Positions 31,560-43,141 of a DNA stretch of 64,000 nucleotides are shown here, piece after piece. Position 1 is the first letter of the stretch, and every line of letters begins with the position of its first letter. The notes beneath the pieces were generated by a model, which was not told the DNA's origin, ran no database searches, and saw only the letters and a program-made list of their open reading frames with translations. The translations under genes and the position numbers were made by a program. This stretch comes from Sesamum alatum. Its lineage: Eukaryota > Streptophyta > Magnoliopsida > Lamiales > Pedaliaceae. The stretch lies in the NCBI GenBank assembly GCA_034509735.1, contig JACGWO010000008.1:16627864-16691863 (forward strand), given 5' to 3'.

Positions 31560-33131
31560 TGAAGGACAAGCGGATCCGCCCGGGAGCACGAGCGAAAGCG
31601 AGAAAGCAAGGAAATAGTGCGTAAATTTAAATCTAATTTAAATAAACGAATCCCAAGGGGTGTACCCTTGGGTGCTCAACCGGGAATTCGATGTAGGATG
31701 TGTAAATATTAAGAAATGAATATTAGCATGTCGGCCATGTTTAATTAAGGGAAGAAGTCCAACTTCTTCCTATTCCAAAATAGGAATTATTTCTCCTCTC
31801 GGGTATAATTTAACGGACCGGGTTTTATCGTAATCCAATTACGACGAATCCAATCATTAAATCCAATTTAATGTCCATTTAAATTATTCCCGTTGATCTT
31901 TTAATCCAATTAAAAGATCCAACGTCTCAACTTTTCATATTTAATCGAAAATCCAATTTACCGATTAAATGAAGCCCGATACAATATTGGCCCATCCATC
32001 CAATGGACTTTTCCTTAAGTAATCCAATTACTTATTTTATCCTTCGAGATTGACTCCAAGTCGATCTCTCAACCTCATCAGTGATTTGTGTGTGACCCTT
32101 TAGGTTCACCCTCAGCTAGACTTAGGCCCGTGTCCCACAAGGGCCCGTTACCATGGGTGGCCGTCTAGAAACGGTCCATGGCACTAGAGACTAGGTGAAT
32201 TGGCGTGAACATTTAGGCGCCGATTCCGTACGGGTACGATCCTTCCGTCTACCGTCTCCCGGCCTTAGCCTAGGGTATGGAATTGGGCGTCGGTTCCCGT
32301 CCTTGACTAGGCATCTATGCTTAATACTCGAGACCACGTATGCTTCATTGTGTCGACACAGGAAACCATTCCATGTTCGACCAACCACTATGTCCACAGC
32401 TTTAAACAGCATGAACGTGTCTCCGACTGCATAGGAGATACCTCTGTCACATACTGACAGGGGACGGATCCTTTTCTTGGAATGCACCGTCCTCGCTACA
32501 CATTCCGACTGCACTGGACAAGGCTTATGATAATCATCTTACAGAATGATTACTTGTCGCCAGATCCAAGATACAGCCGTCATGTGCACGCGACTGCCAT
32601 GATCCCTCAAGTCTGAGGATTACTCACGTACTATCGGAACCGGGGAAAATCAATCATACCGACCAAGCCTCCAAGGCTTGCATATGATGATCCCCGCAAG
32701 TCAGTCCAGTCGGCTCAACCCCAGTCGACCAACCCATCAAAATCGTGTAGGCGTCCTACGCCTGTCGCCGATGAAACACGGCACTAATTTAATGAACACG
32801 ACTCTTGACGCAAGTCTCAATAGGAATCTCGATGCCCTGTCTCGAGGTCCTCGACTTGGAACGTTTCAGACCCAACTCTTAATCAGTTGGTTTCATGACC
32901 ACCATCCAATGTGTGGCCCAACTGCACGAGTTATTATCCATGGTCTGTGGGCTTTGTTGTGATATAAGTTAAACACCGTTTTAACAAATGTAAGATGAGC
33001 GCAACAAAGAAGGTACCATTGGTGGTGAACACTCATCTTATTCATCACATAATAATATTACATTTACATCAAGTTGTCAGACAGGTTACAAATCGCCAAA
33101 CCTATTGGCTTTCTGGTCACCTATTCTAACA
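31560..33131 (-). repeat. LTR F (3' LTR of F/G), internally deleted
   Basis: It runs (minus strand) from TGTTAGAATAGGTGACC at 33131 to GCTTGTCCTTCA at 31560. Compared with LTR G it lacks the segment between the CGGCCGACATGC and TAATATTCATTTC words (G positions about 38658-39312), roughly 655 bp containing the probable promoter and transcribed start. The 1,572-bp length follows from this deletion. Confidence 0.88.
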
Positions 33132-33146
33132 ATCGCCCACTTGACC
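33132..33146 (-). other. F/G polypurine tract
   Basis: On the minus strand GGTCAAGTGGGCGAT precedes TGTTAG of the 3' LTR. It matches the AAGTGGGAGAT tract of D with one change. Confidence 0.8.
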
Positions 33147-33149
33147 TAA

Positions 33150-33943
33150 AGCCAATCACCCATTGGCCTCGAAGCTCTTATTCAGATGGTGAGTGTGGGC
33201 AACTTGCGACATGAGCTTAGCAAGTGGATCTGCTATGTTTTCTGCGGAGCTGACTCAGTCCAACCGAACGTCACTCGTGCTATCCATCTGTCTAAGCAGA
33301 TGGTAGCGTCTAAGAATATGCTTGGATCGTGATGAGATCTCGTTTCCTTTGCTAGCGCTATCGCCCCGTTGTTATCATAAAAGATAATTACAAGATTAGC
33401 AATGCTAGGTACTACATCCAACCCTTGGATGTAGCTCATCAGCCAATCCACTCCTTAGCAGCTTCCAAAGCCGCTATGTATTCAAAACTCTATGGTGGAG
33501 TCCGCCGTGGTAGCCTGGTTGGAACCCTTCCAAGAGACCATGCCACCATTAAGTCTGAACATATAACGAGACTGAGACTTGGCATCATCGTCATCCGACT
33601 GGAAGCTAGCGTCACTATAGCCTTCCAGTATCAACTCTCCACCGCCGTAGTTCAAGAACATGTCCTTAGTCCTTTTTAGGTACTTCAGGATAGTCTTGAC
33701 TGCACTCCAGTGTGCCTCCCCGGCACACGACTGATATCGACTTGTTACGCTCAGAGCGAAAGCCACATCAGGTCTAGTGTATTGAATAGCGTACTGTATG
33801 CTGCCTACGGCTGAAGCATAGGGGATGTCCAACATCCTTTTAAGCTCCTCATCAGTCTTAGGAGACTGCTTCTTGGATAAATTAATTCCATGCCTCATAG
33901 GAAGAAATCCTCGTTTTGAGTTCTCCATCTTGAATCTCTTCAA
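33150..33943 (-). pseudogene. F/G pol, RNase H domain
   Basis: Two open stretches (33482-33943 and 33233-33451) cover the end of pol. The first holds MENSKRGFLPMRHGINLSKK, SAVGSIQYA, TRPDVAFALS and the RNase H start GYSDASFQSDDDDAKSQS. The second holds DNNGAIALAKETRSHH. A stop and frameshift near 33480 separate them. The Asp-rich SDASF box and the late DNNGA box are conserved copia RNase H motifs. The tail is damaged and no complete product is expected. Confidence 0.82.
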
Positions 33944-33961
33944 GACTTTCTCAATATACGA

Positions 33962-34741
33962 GGACTAGGCCATTCTTAACATCCTTCTAAATCTATCCCT
34001 GTAGATCTTGATGCCAAGGATGTAGGATGCCTCGCCCATATCCTTCATGGAGAATTGCGTTGACAACCAAGCTTTAGTGGTACCTAACATCTTAACATCA
34101 TTCCCAATGAGCAAGATGTCATCCACGTAAAGCACCAGAAATGCAACTGAGCTCCTACTGATCTTCTTGTATACACAAGGATCGGACTCGTTCTTGATGA
34201 AATTATATCCCCGTATGACTTCATCAAAACGTATGTTCCAGCTTCGGGAAGCTTGTTTGAGGCCATAGATGGACCTTTGGAGACGGCAGACCTTCTGCTC
34301 TTCTCTAACAGTTATGAAACCTTCCGGCTGATCCATATAGATCTCTTCCTCTACGAAACCGTTGAGGAAGGCCGTTTTCACGTCCATCTGCCATATTTCA
34401 TAGTCATACCATGCTGCTATGGCAAGCAGTATCCGAATGGACTTGGCCATTGCTACGGGCGAGTAGGTTTCCTCAAAATCGACCCCGGGTCGCTGAGTGT
34501 AATCTTTCGCCACAAGCCTAGCTTTGAAGGTTGTAACCTCACGGTCAGCTCCAAGCTTACGTTTGTAGACCCATTTACACCCTACGGGTTTAACCCCTTT
34601 GGGTGGATCTACTAGGGTCCAAACCTTGTTTGTACCCATCGAGTCCATCTCGAATTTCATGACCTCAAGCCACTTGTCCGAATCGACGTTCGACATCGCT
34701 TCTCCGTATGTCTTTGGATCATTATCCAACTGACCGGTCAA
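33962..34741 (-). pseudogene. F/G pol, reverse transcriptase
   Basis: A 258-residue open stretch carries PVGCKWVYKRKL, TFKARLVAKDYTQRPGVDF, YSPVAMAKSIRILLA, QMDVKTAFLNGFVEEEIYM and the catalytic LYVDDILLIGND. All are standard Ty1/copia RT motifs in order, and the active site is intact. The frame ends at a TAG where the K/L copy and family pattern suggest a sense codon; the RNase H follows in frame after it. It is the best-preserved coding block of the long-LTR family here. Confidence 0.87.
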
Positions 34742-35630
34742 GCCCAGAAATCCATACCTATCAGGTACATGGATACTCTGGCCGACCTACGGAGGACTGG
34801 AGCAATATCAGTGGGAACCACTGGCTCAGATGTCACTGCCGCCTCATGGGGTACCTCACTTGATTCCTCAAGGAGTACCTCATTGCGTCGATTATCCGAT
34901 GGAAAACCTTTTTCCAAGAACACTGTGTTTCGCGAGACAGAAACCTTTTGCTCGGAGGGATCATAGAAATAATACCCCACACTTTTTTTGGATAGCCGAT
35001 GAACCTGCATAAACTAGACCTTGAGTCCAGTTTATCTCCCACTAATCTCTTGACATATGCGGGGGAACCCCACACTTTCAAGTATTTGTAGGAGGCAAGC
35101 TTGCCATGCCATATCTCATATGGCGTCTGGGATACCTGTTTAGATGGCGCCAAGTTCAAAACTTTGGCCGCCGTCTCAAGAGCGTATCCCCAGAAGGAAA
35201 GGGGGGGTTCGATAAAACTCATCATGGATCGGACCATGTCCAACAAGGTCCGATTCCTCCTGTCAACACGCCATTAAGCTGCAGTGTTCCATGAGGGGTC
35301 CACTGAGAGAGAATCCCATTCTCTTTTAGATAATCAGTAAACTCACCACTCATATACTCTCCACCTCGGTCCAACCGAAGGGCTTTGATCTTTCGACCGG
35401 TTTGGTTCTGTACTTCAAGTCTGTATTCCTTAAACCTTCCAAAGGCTTCAGACTTGTACCTCATCAGGTAAACATAACCATACCGTGAGTGATCATCGGT
35501 AAAGGTTATGAAGTACGAGTACCCACCTCTAGCCTGAGTATTTAGTGGACCACAAACATCTGTATGGATCAAATCCAACAAACCACTGGCTAGCGTACTT
35601 TGTCCAACAAAGGGTTTCTTGGTCATCTTT
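34738..35630 (-). pseudogene. F/G pol, integrase core and C-terminal region
   Basis: Open pieces 35222-35626, 34833-35246 and 34738-35010 overlap in different frames. The first holds LIHTDVCGPLNT, FTDDHSRYGYVY and RLDRGGEYMSGEF (the D, D, E catalytic triad region). The second holds MVRSMMSFIEPPLSFWGYAL, TPYEIWHGKL and the GSPAYVKRLVGDKLDSRSSL block. The third holds VGYYFYDPSEQKVSVSRN. At least two frameshifts separate them, one at a run of seven A near 34983 where the frame would continue with eight. Confidence 0.85.
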
Positions 35631-35634
35631 CCCT

Positions 35635-36774
35635 TTAGACAGATTCGCAGGTCGGTAGGTTGTCCAAATCGTCTATTTCTAGACTCTTTGAGTCCACCAA
35701 CCTTCTTATCCTATCTTTATAGATATGACCTAACCTCGCATGCCATATCTGTACGTTATTATGATCATCACATTTTCGTTTATGTTCTGCAGTCATAATC
35801 CAATTAGACTGTTGAAGTATGTACAGACTGTTGACCAATGTACCAAGCAGATGAGAAATACCATCTTTGATAATGAAAAAACCGTTTTTATTGATGGTAA
35901 ATTCATATCCCTCCTTATCAAGGACCGGGATGGAAACAATATTTTTAATCATGCTAGGTACATAGAAACAGTCGTTCAGTACAATCCTAACATGACTACT
36001 AATGGCTAACTCTAGTGATCCTACGGCCTCAGCAGCAACGGCCTTGCCATCGCCTAGCCTCAGGATCATCTCATCCTTGGTTAGCCTTCTGCTTCTTTGC
36101 AGTGCCTGCAAATCATTGCAGATGTGAGCACCACATCCGGTATCCAATACCCATGAAGCAGAATTAGTAATCATATTTACTTCAACCACAAACATACCTG
36201 GGTTGGAGAGGAGTTGTGGGCACTCCCTCTTCCAATGCCCTTTCCCTTGGCAATGCATGCAGACATCATTTGCCTTGGACTGCTGAGAACCACGAGCCTT
36301 CCCTTTCCCTTTGCTAGGTCCAACCGGAGCAACAGGGACGCCCGGAGCGTGAGCAGGGGCCACAACCATCTTCCCTTTGCCCTTCTTCCTCTTCCAGCGT
36401 CCGGCCCTCTTGCCATTCGCCTTGGAGGTCGAAGCCTCTCCTATCAATATCGCGGGCGCCGACTTGTGGGTCGTTGCCTCGTATTGGACCAGCATATTGA
36501 TCACCTCATGAATAAACTTCTCAAGTCCATTCATGTTGTAGTTTACAACAAATGGGTCATAGGATGGAGGAAGCGACTGGAGGATCACGTCAATGTACGT
36601 GTCATTGTTAAGCCCAGCTTTAAGGTCCTCGAGTTTCTCCACTAGGAAGAGCATCTTGACCCCATGACTCTGTACAGACGCTCCTTCAGCAAGCTTGGTG
36701 CCAAAGAATGCTTTTGTGGCGGCATATCTAATATGCCTATCCGGAACCGCATAAACCTCGTTCATGCGGAGCAT
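35635..36774 (-). pseudogene. F/G gag C-terminus, protease and GAG-pre-integrase region
   Basis: A 379-residue open stretch holds, in order, YIDVILQSLPPSYDPF of gag; a Lys/Gly-rich basic region; a zinc knuckle CMHCQGKGHWKREC at 36220-36261; the aspartic protease site SWVLDTGCGAHIC with DTG at 36136-36144; and the pre-integrase motif IWHARLGHIYKDRIRRLV. It stops at 35635 because one base appears missing inside the PTCES(C)LKG motif, where a C is expected. Upstream it is separated from the gag N-terminus by a single TAG. Confidence 0.87.
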
Positions 36775-36810
36775 TATGGCGGAGACGTTGTCCAGCCTCT
36801 CATATTGCTT

Positions 36811-37059
36811 CTAGATGTCGTTAGACATCGAAGCCAGTATGATACTCCGTACTTTCCGGTTGTCCTCATGCCATTTCTCGAACGTCAAACGTTCTTCAGG
36901 CGTGGACCCCTCCGGTAAGTCGCTCGATGGCGGCTCGTCCAAGACGTAGCCTTGGTTCTCGAAACCGAGGACAATCCTCAGGTTTCTCAGCCAGTCCGAG
37001 TAGTTCGTTCTGCTGAATTTGTTAGTCTCAAGAATCATGGTTAATGGGTTCTTAGACAT
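36811..37059 (-). pseudogene. F/G gag N-terminus
   Basis: ATG at 37059 opens MSKNPLTMILETNKF and continues TNYSDWLRNLRIVLG, the copia gag N-terminal domain (DUF4219/UBN2 type). It ends at a TAG just before KQYERLDNVSA, where K/L has a Gln-Lys pair, so a CAG to TAG change is the likely cause. The start codon is supported by the same MSKNP start in C, D and K/L. It would form the capsid of virus-like particles. Confidence 0.85.
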
Positions 37060-38514
37060 ATCTACATTAATGAAAATGTAAAGCAGAAATTAGCAGATGA
37101 TGGTAATATTATTGTTCAAGTTGAAGACTTGGTCTTTTAGTCTTTAACCCTCCCACTAATTATACAAAAGTCCGCCACTCTCAAGCGGAGTTTTGGGAAA
37201 CCATTTCCTAGTGGACTCGGGATCCACAAGCGTAATCTCCATGCCCCGCTTTTACGATTCACATGAAGAAGACCTCGTGGGAGATATCCAATATCATTTT
37301 CATCCAATGAGATTCCCAAGATATTTTGCCTCACCTATTCGCATGGTTCCGAGGACTCCAAGCGAACCATGTTACTCAGTGTTGGGCCCGACCCATCAAC
37401 CAAATCATGCCTCAAACTGTCGCCCCCCACGACTCGTGAGATAGGGAAACAGCGAGCGCAGTTTTTGTTCACAACAATGGTGCAGATTTCCCTTAGTCCA
37501 AGTGTGCCACGACTCGTGAGACCACACTTGGGTAGTGGTAGCTTCCTCACCATTTTGGATGGAAGGCTCGGACAGATCATAAATACCATTTTGATCCAAG
37601 TCCGTTCTGGGCCTAATATTTAATTTGGTCCAACCAAATGAGAGTTTAAGTGTGACCGAGACCTCATCACATTATGGTGTTTTAGCATGCATAAATATCC
37701 AATATTTAAAGCGATAAATAAAAACGCCGCATGCATAAAACATAGCATACCCCTGTTAGGATGATCACAAGCCCAACCTATGCGACCCACTGAGCCCGCA
37801 GTGAGTCTATGGTCTGTCTAGGGTGGTCCTAAATTATTATAATAATAATAAACCCATTGTCATTCCAATGGGCCTTGAAGTGCTTCTTGTTTCACGCCTT
37901 GATGCTTCTCCTTGGGGTCTCCGACTCCAATTGCTTGTTAAAATTAAAACCTCACCAATCCTATCTACTCTAATTACAACTGAAAATAATACATTGGTAA
38001 TAAATAAAACAAGCCTTAACATCATGAGGCTAATAATACGGGAGATGATAGTCCCAAAAACAAGAGGCACGCAGGCCCCACCCAACAGAAAATAAATGAT
38101 CATACATTCATCCATACATAAGGTCTAGGGCTCTTGTGATCATCCCATGTTGATTCCATCAACTCACATAACACAATTATTCCAAATAATCATGCATAAA
38201 TAACTAATGGATATTCCAAATACCCAAGTGATGTCCAACATCACAAAAGGATAAACATACAAATAATATGCAAAATTCAAATTTTAAATTTAATGGACAT
38301 TTTAAACAATGCATCCAATGCATGTATTAATCCCAAATTAATTAAGCAAATTTAATTCAAGGAATAATCCAATTATTCCAAAATCAAAAATGCAAAATTA
38401 ATGCATTTTCAGAATATTGTGCAGAAAATACAGAAAAATCAAATTTTCCGAAAAAAATCGAAAAATGGCACAAAACGGCCCAGCCGTTGTGCTGGCCGAC
38501 CGGCCGCGCGCACA
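37060..38514 (-). other. F/G 5' leader, lacking the primer-binding site
   Basis: A non-coding leader of about 1.45 kb with the same stem-loops as D and C: hairpin arms at 37298-37312 and 37623-37639, palindromes at 37428-37438 and 37508-37518. At its LTR end a short GC-rich remnant (38480-38514) abuts the LTR directly, so the primer-binding site, the last LTR bases and most of the GC block have been deleted. Confidence 0.75.
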
Positions 38515-40718
38515 GGGAGCGCGAGCGGAAGCGAGAAAGCGAGGAAACAATGCGTAAATTTAAATCTAATTCAAATAAACAAATCCCAAGGGGTGTACCC
38601 TTGGGTGCTCAACCGAGCGTTCGATGTAGGATGTGTAAATATTAAGAAATGAATATTAAACACATAGGGCATAGATAAATATATATAATCAATTAAATCG
38701 TCATAAACCGTTACCTTTGATTGTTTAGCGTATGCTCCCGGCTACTTGCGTTGTTCCTTCTCCGGAATGCTCACGAAATCCAAACGTATGGATTCTCCAA
38801 AGGTGATCCACACCACACCGGAAGAAACACATGTCCTTCTTGCTAGAAAAGACCGGGTTTAAGAAGGAATCGGTTTAAGAGAACAACACTATGAATTAGT
38901 GCTCTCTTAAACTTACTTTGTTCTTCTTCTTGATTCAAAATCAAGTGATGAACACAAGTGTGAGAGAGGGAGAGAGGCCCGAGAGTTGAGAGAGAGGAGA
39001 GGGATTTTGTCTTCTCTTTTTCCTAGAAAAAGATGAATAATGAATCACTTATGCTTGGTGTTGTATATTCTAATATATATATATACATAATTAATGTGAT
39101 TATTGGAATGTGTCTAGGTTCATCCAAGGATGTCTAGATTCATTCCAATCAATCACAATCAATTCTTCAATCAAGCCTACCAAAATTTATGGTATGATCA
39201 AATCATACCAAAAGGGAAGAGCTTGATTGGAGTTGATTTGTCTCTTTCCAAAAGAGATAAGTCAACATACCACCTATCATGAAACATGGCTGATTTTGCT
39301 TCCTCCAAGGGAGCATGTCGGCCATGTTTAATTAAGGGAAGAAGTCCAACTTCTTCCTATTCCAAAATAGGAATTATTTCTCCTCTCGGGTATAATTTAA
39401 CGGACCGGGTTTTATCGTAATCCAATTACGACGAATCCAATCATTAAATCCAATTTAATGTCCATTTAAATTATTCCCGTTGATCTTTTAATCCAATTAA
39501 AAGATCCAACGTCTCAACTTTTCATATTTAATTGAAAATCCAATTTACCGAATAAATGAAGCCCGATACAATATCGACCCGTCCATCCAATGGACTTTCC
39601 CTTAAGTAATCCAATTACTTATTTTATCCTTCGAGATTGACTCCAAGTCGATCTCTCAACCTCCTCGGTGATTTGTGTGTGACCCTTTAGGTTCACCCTC
39701 AGCTAGACTTGGGACCGTGTCCCAAAAGGGCCCGTTACCATGGGTGGTCGTCTAGCAACGGTCCATGGCACTAGAGACTAGGTGAATTGGCGTGAACATT
39801 TAGGCGCCGATTCCGTACGGGTACGATCCTTCCGTCTACCATCTCCCGGCCTTAGTCTAGGGTATGGAATTGGGTGTCGGTTCCCATCCTTGACTAGGCA
39901 TCTATGCTTAATACTCGAGACCACGTATACTTCATTACGTCGACACAGAAATCCATTCCATGTTCGACCAACCACTGTGGCCACAGCTTTAAACAGCATG
40001 AACGTGTCTCCGACTGCATAGGAGATACCTCTGTCACATACTGACAGGGGACGGATCCTCTTCTTGGAATCCACCGTCCTCGCTACACATTCCGACTGCA
40101 CTGGACAAGGCTTATGATAATCATCTTACAGAATGATTACCTCTCGTCAGATCCAAGATACAGCCGTCATGTGCACGCGACTGCCATGATCCCTCAAGTC
40201 TGAGGATTACTCCCGTACTATCGGAACCGGGGAAAATCAATCATACCGACCAAGCCTCCAAGGCTTCCATATGATGATCCCCGCGAGTCAGTCCAGTCGG
40301 CTCGACCCCAGTCGACCAACCCATAAAGATCGTGTAGGCGTCCCACGCTTGTCGCCGATGAAACACGGCACTCATCTAATGAACACGACTCTTGACGCAA
40401 GTCTCAATGGGACTCTCGATGCCCTGTCTCGAGGTCCTCGACTTGGAACGTTTCAGACCCAACTCTTAATCAGTTGGTTTCATGACCACCATTCAATGTG
40501 TGGCCCAACTGCATGAGTTGTTATCCATGGTTTGTGGGCTTTGTTGCGATATAAGTTAAACACCGTTTTAACAAATGTAAGATGAGCGCAACAAAGAAGG
40601 TACCATTGGTGATGAATACTCATCTTATTCATCACATAATAATATTACATTTACATAAAGTTGTCAGATAGGTTACAACTCGCCAAACCTATTGGCTTTC
40701 TGGTCACCTATTCTAACA
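38515..40718 (-). repeat. LTR G (5' LTR of F/G), 3' end truncated
   Basis: It starts (minus strand) TGTTAGAATAGGTGACC at 40718 and stops in CGCTTCCGCTCGCGCTCCC at 38515, lacking the final 20 or so bases present in LTR F. It is very close to LTR A and LTR F in sequence (same subfamily). It has a TATATATA stretch near 39075-39084 in the promoter position. Confidence 0.88.
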
Positions 40719-40915
40719 GATCAGACAGAGCATGCTCAAGATTAATAATCTTATGTGTCTGTTCAGTTACAAACCTTCCCTCAGCCATCTGATACCTCAT
40801 GAACTTAGAAACAGAATACTTTTCATCCGTTGTTGCCAATGTTTGAAAAATTGGCCGAAAAACTTCTCCGGCATACTGAACAAGTCAATTCAGGTGCCAG
40901 AATAGCAACACAAAA
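40719..40915 (-). pseudogene. Element H gag, N-terminal part
   Basis: On the minus strand it reads EKYSVSKFMRYQMAEGRF then VTEQTHKIINLEHALSD, a copia gag core, ending exactly at the F/G insertion and continuing at 31559. The upstream boundary with the plus-strand gypsy sequence lies near 40900-40945. It is a fragment without a start codon. Confidence 0.65.
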
Positions 40916-40944
40916 AAGCTCGGAGTTAATTATTTATAGTTTTG

Positions 40945-41149
40945 AAACCAAAGAAAAACAAACTTTACGGACTTGAATCGGGTATGCCCTAAAGATTCAT
41001 ACCCACTTCCGAGAATAGATGCATTAGTCGACTCGATGGCAGGATGCAAGATGATGAGTTTCTTGAATGCCTTTCAAGGATATAATCAGAGCTCCGTTGA
41101 GCCTGAAGAACAGGAAAGGACAAGCTTTCTTACTGAATAAGGCATCTTC
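40945..41149 (+). pseudogene. Ty3/gypsy RT, N-terminal piece
   Basis: The plus strand reads NFTDLNRVCPKDSYPLPRID, then LVDSMAGCKMMSFLNAFQGY, then EEQERTSFLTE, a stop and GIF. These are the first RT motifs of plant Ty3/gypsy elements. The sequence is interrupted at 41149 by copia element K/L, and the RT resumes at 58175 with FCYRVMPF. Upstream it meets the H fragment, so the gypsy gag and protease are not in this window. Confidence 0.82.
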
Positions 41150-41691
41150 TATAATCCAAAGCGGATCGTCCTGAGAGGAAGCGCGAGTGTGAAAGTGTGG
41201 TATTTAAAAGCAAGAAACGTAAATCATGCATAAACGATGGAATTTAAAGAGATCGTTCAAGGGGTGTTCCCTGGAACCTCCCGGGCGTTTGGTGTATCTC
41301 ATGAATAAAAGAAAAACGTACGTACATGCTACATTCATGGAGGCCATAGGGTTGAAACAAAGAAAGCGTAGTAAACGCTACTTACCCGTTGTAGATTTCT
41401 TCGTTCGGCTACACGCGTTGTTCCACGTTTTTCCACCAAGATGCCAATGTAGGAATCCTCTAAATTGTCCACCCAACTCACGGATCTTGATTCCCCCATG
41501 CTAGCAAGAGATCAAGAAGAAAAAGGGAGGACAAATCAACCCAACGTTATGAATTAACGTGATTGATTCGTCTAATGTTCCCTTGTATCAAAGACATGGA
41601 AACAAGGGGTTTTATTGGAGAGAATAAAGGAGAGGGGACTAGAGATTGAGAGAGGGCGGCCGTGTGGTATGTGTGTGTGAGAGTGTAGAGA

Positions 41692-41732
<41 letters not shown>

Positions 41733-43116
41733 TTAGAGTATTTATAGGAAACATGTTTTCCTATTCCTACTCAAACTCTCTTTAAAGACCCTACTCAAGG
41801 TCCTCCGTAAGACGGTTCCCGCGAGTCACCTCAGTCAGCTACTCCCCAGCAGGCCAACCCACTAACACTGCTTAGACGACCCTCGTCACCCGTCGATGAA
41901 ATACGATAGCAGATGCTTAGTGCAAGTCTCAAAGGGAATCTCGGTACCCACTTTCGAGATTCCTTGACTTGGAGATTTCCAGACTGATTCGGCGGAGCTG
42001 ATTTCATGGACCTACCTCCAAGCGTAGTCCCAGTCCCCGAAGTATGATTTCAGTCTGTGGGCTTTGTTTGTGTAGCGAACAGTTATAAAAAACAGATAAA
42101 GTGAACACAAACATAAGTACATGCCAAATGAATTTCACTTCTTATTCATTATTGTTTTATCAAAAACTCCAAAATTTTTCAGACATAGGTTACAATTCGC
42201 CTACCAAGATTGGCTACATGGTCACCTATTCTAATACGTCTAGCAACGGTCCATGGCACTAGAGACTAGGTGAATTTTTATGTCGTGGACATTTAGGTTC
42301 TGGAGTATGTATGTCCTTCCATCTACTACCTCATAGCTATAGTCTAGGGTATGGACCTTGGGCGTCGGTACCCATTCTTGACTTAAGCCTAGGCTCGTCC
42401 ATACTAAACATCACTGGGATCCCACCCCACTGTTTAGTCATTATGGCCACAGATTTATGGAGGATGAGTCTCAGAGTATAAGTGAGACACTACTGTTAAT
42501 TGTTTTGACAGGAGACAAATTCTATATTGGGACCTACTGTCCACATTATACATCTTCACTGCACTAGATAGGGCTTATAGAAACCAAGTCTCTCGACTTG
42601 GTTGCCTCTTGCCAAACCTAAGATACAGGCATGGTGTGTATGTGACCACAGTAGTCCCTCAAGTCCGAGGACCAATCGGGAATCTGAGTCATACCTACCA
42701 ACCCACTCAAGGTTTCCCATATGACGATTTTGGTGAGTCAACTCAGTCAGCCGGCACCGAGCTGGCTAACCCACTAATATTGCATGGACGACTCTCGTCA
42801 CTTGTTGATGAAACGCGACTGCAATTACTTAGTGCAAGTCTCAATAGACCTTCGATACCCAATCTCGAGGTCCTTTGACTTGGAGTATTTCAGACTGATC
42901 CATAAAAACTGATTTCATGACTTGCCATCCTATGCGTAGTCCAGTTTCTTAGATTATTCTTTCGGTCTGTGGGCTTTGGTTGTGCATTGACTAGTTATAG
43001 ATATCAAAGTAGTAAGTGAACACCATCAAAGTACTAATGCCGTAACTAAAATTCACTTTTATTTAGAATAAACTTTATTTAAACACCTGATGTTTGAAAT
43101 AGGTTACATATCTAAC
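41150..43116 (-). repeat. Composite 3' LTR of K/L (K with inserted fragment J)
   Basis: In LTR sense the 5' part K (43116-42236) runs TGTTAGA to GACCGTTGCTAGACG. There a foreign LTR start (TATTAGAATAGGTGACC, 42235) is inserted. That fragment J extends to about 41788 and closely resembles LTR P, not LTR L. The remaining 41150-41787 again matches LTR L, including the U5 end. So a P-type LTR inserted into the K LTR, and a later deletion removed the inner part of both. The terminal TG/CA is mutated to TA at 41150. Confidence 0.75.
41695..41730. repeat. GT microsatellite
   Basis: About 18 GT units lie in the composite 3' LTR of K/L. The equivalent place in LTR L has shorter GT runs (about 56728-56780). 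Confidence 0.9.
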
Positions 43117-43131
43117 AATCTCCCAGTTAAC
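43117..43131 (-). other. K/L polypurine tract
   Basis: On the minus strand GGTTAACTGGGAGAT directly precedes TGTTAGA of the 3' LTR. It resembles the D tract with a few changes in its upstream half. Confidence 0.7.
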
Positions 43132-43141
43132 CTAAAGCCAA

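Larger units (their letters stand above)
31560..40718 (-). mobile_element. Element F/G: complete copia element with near-readable gag-pol
   Basis: Orientation is minus: 5' LTR G (38515-40718), leader, gag, protease, integrase, RT and RNase H, polypurine tract, 3' LTR F (31560-33131). The flanks CATCA (31555-31559) and GATCA (40719-40723) match at four of five bases, and the host copia gag (H) reads on across the insertion, which confirms the ends. LTR F has an internal deletion of about 655 bp, and LTR G has lost its last bases with the primer-binding site, so the element cannot transpose as it stands. Confidence 0.9.

Noticed and set aside
39778..40101. A 107-codon open frame in LTR G, also open in LTR F and partly in LTR A
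   Set aside because: The opposite strand is open over the same bases, and the frame is closed in LTRs B, D, E and N. Shared openness within one subfamily reflects common sequence, not a conserved protein.
41150..42235. J as an independent solo LTR
   Set aside because: Only 41788-42235 resembles LTR P. The rest matches LTR L, and its end coincides with the K/L target duplication, so it is part of a composite 3' LTR.
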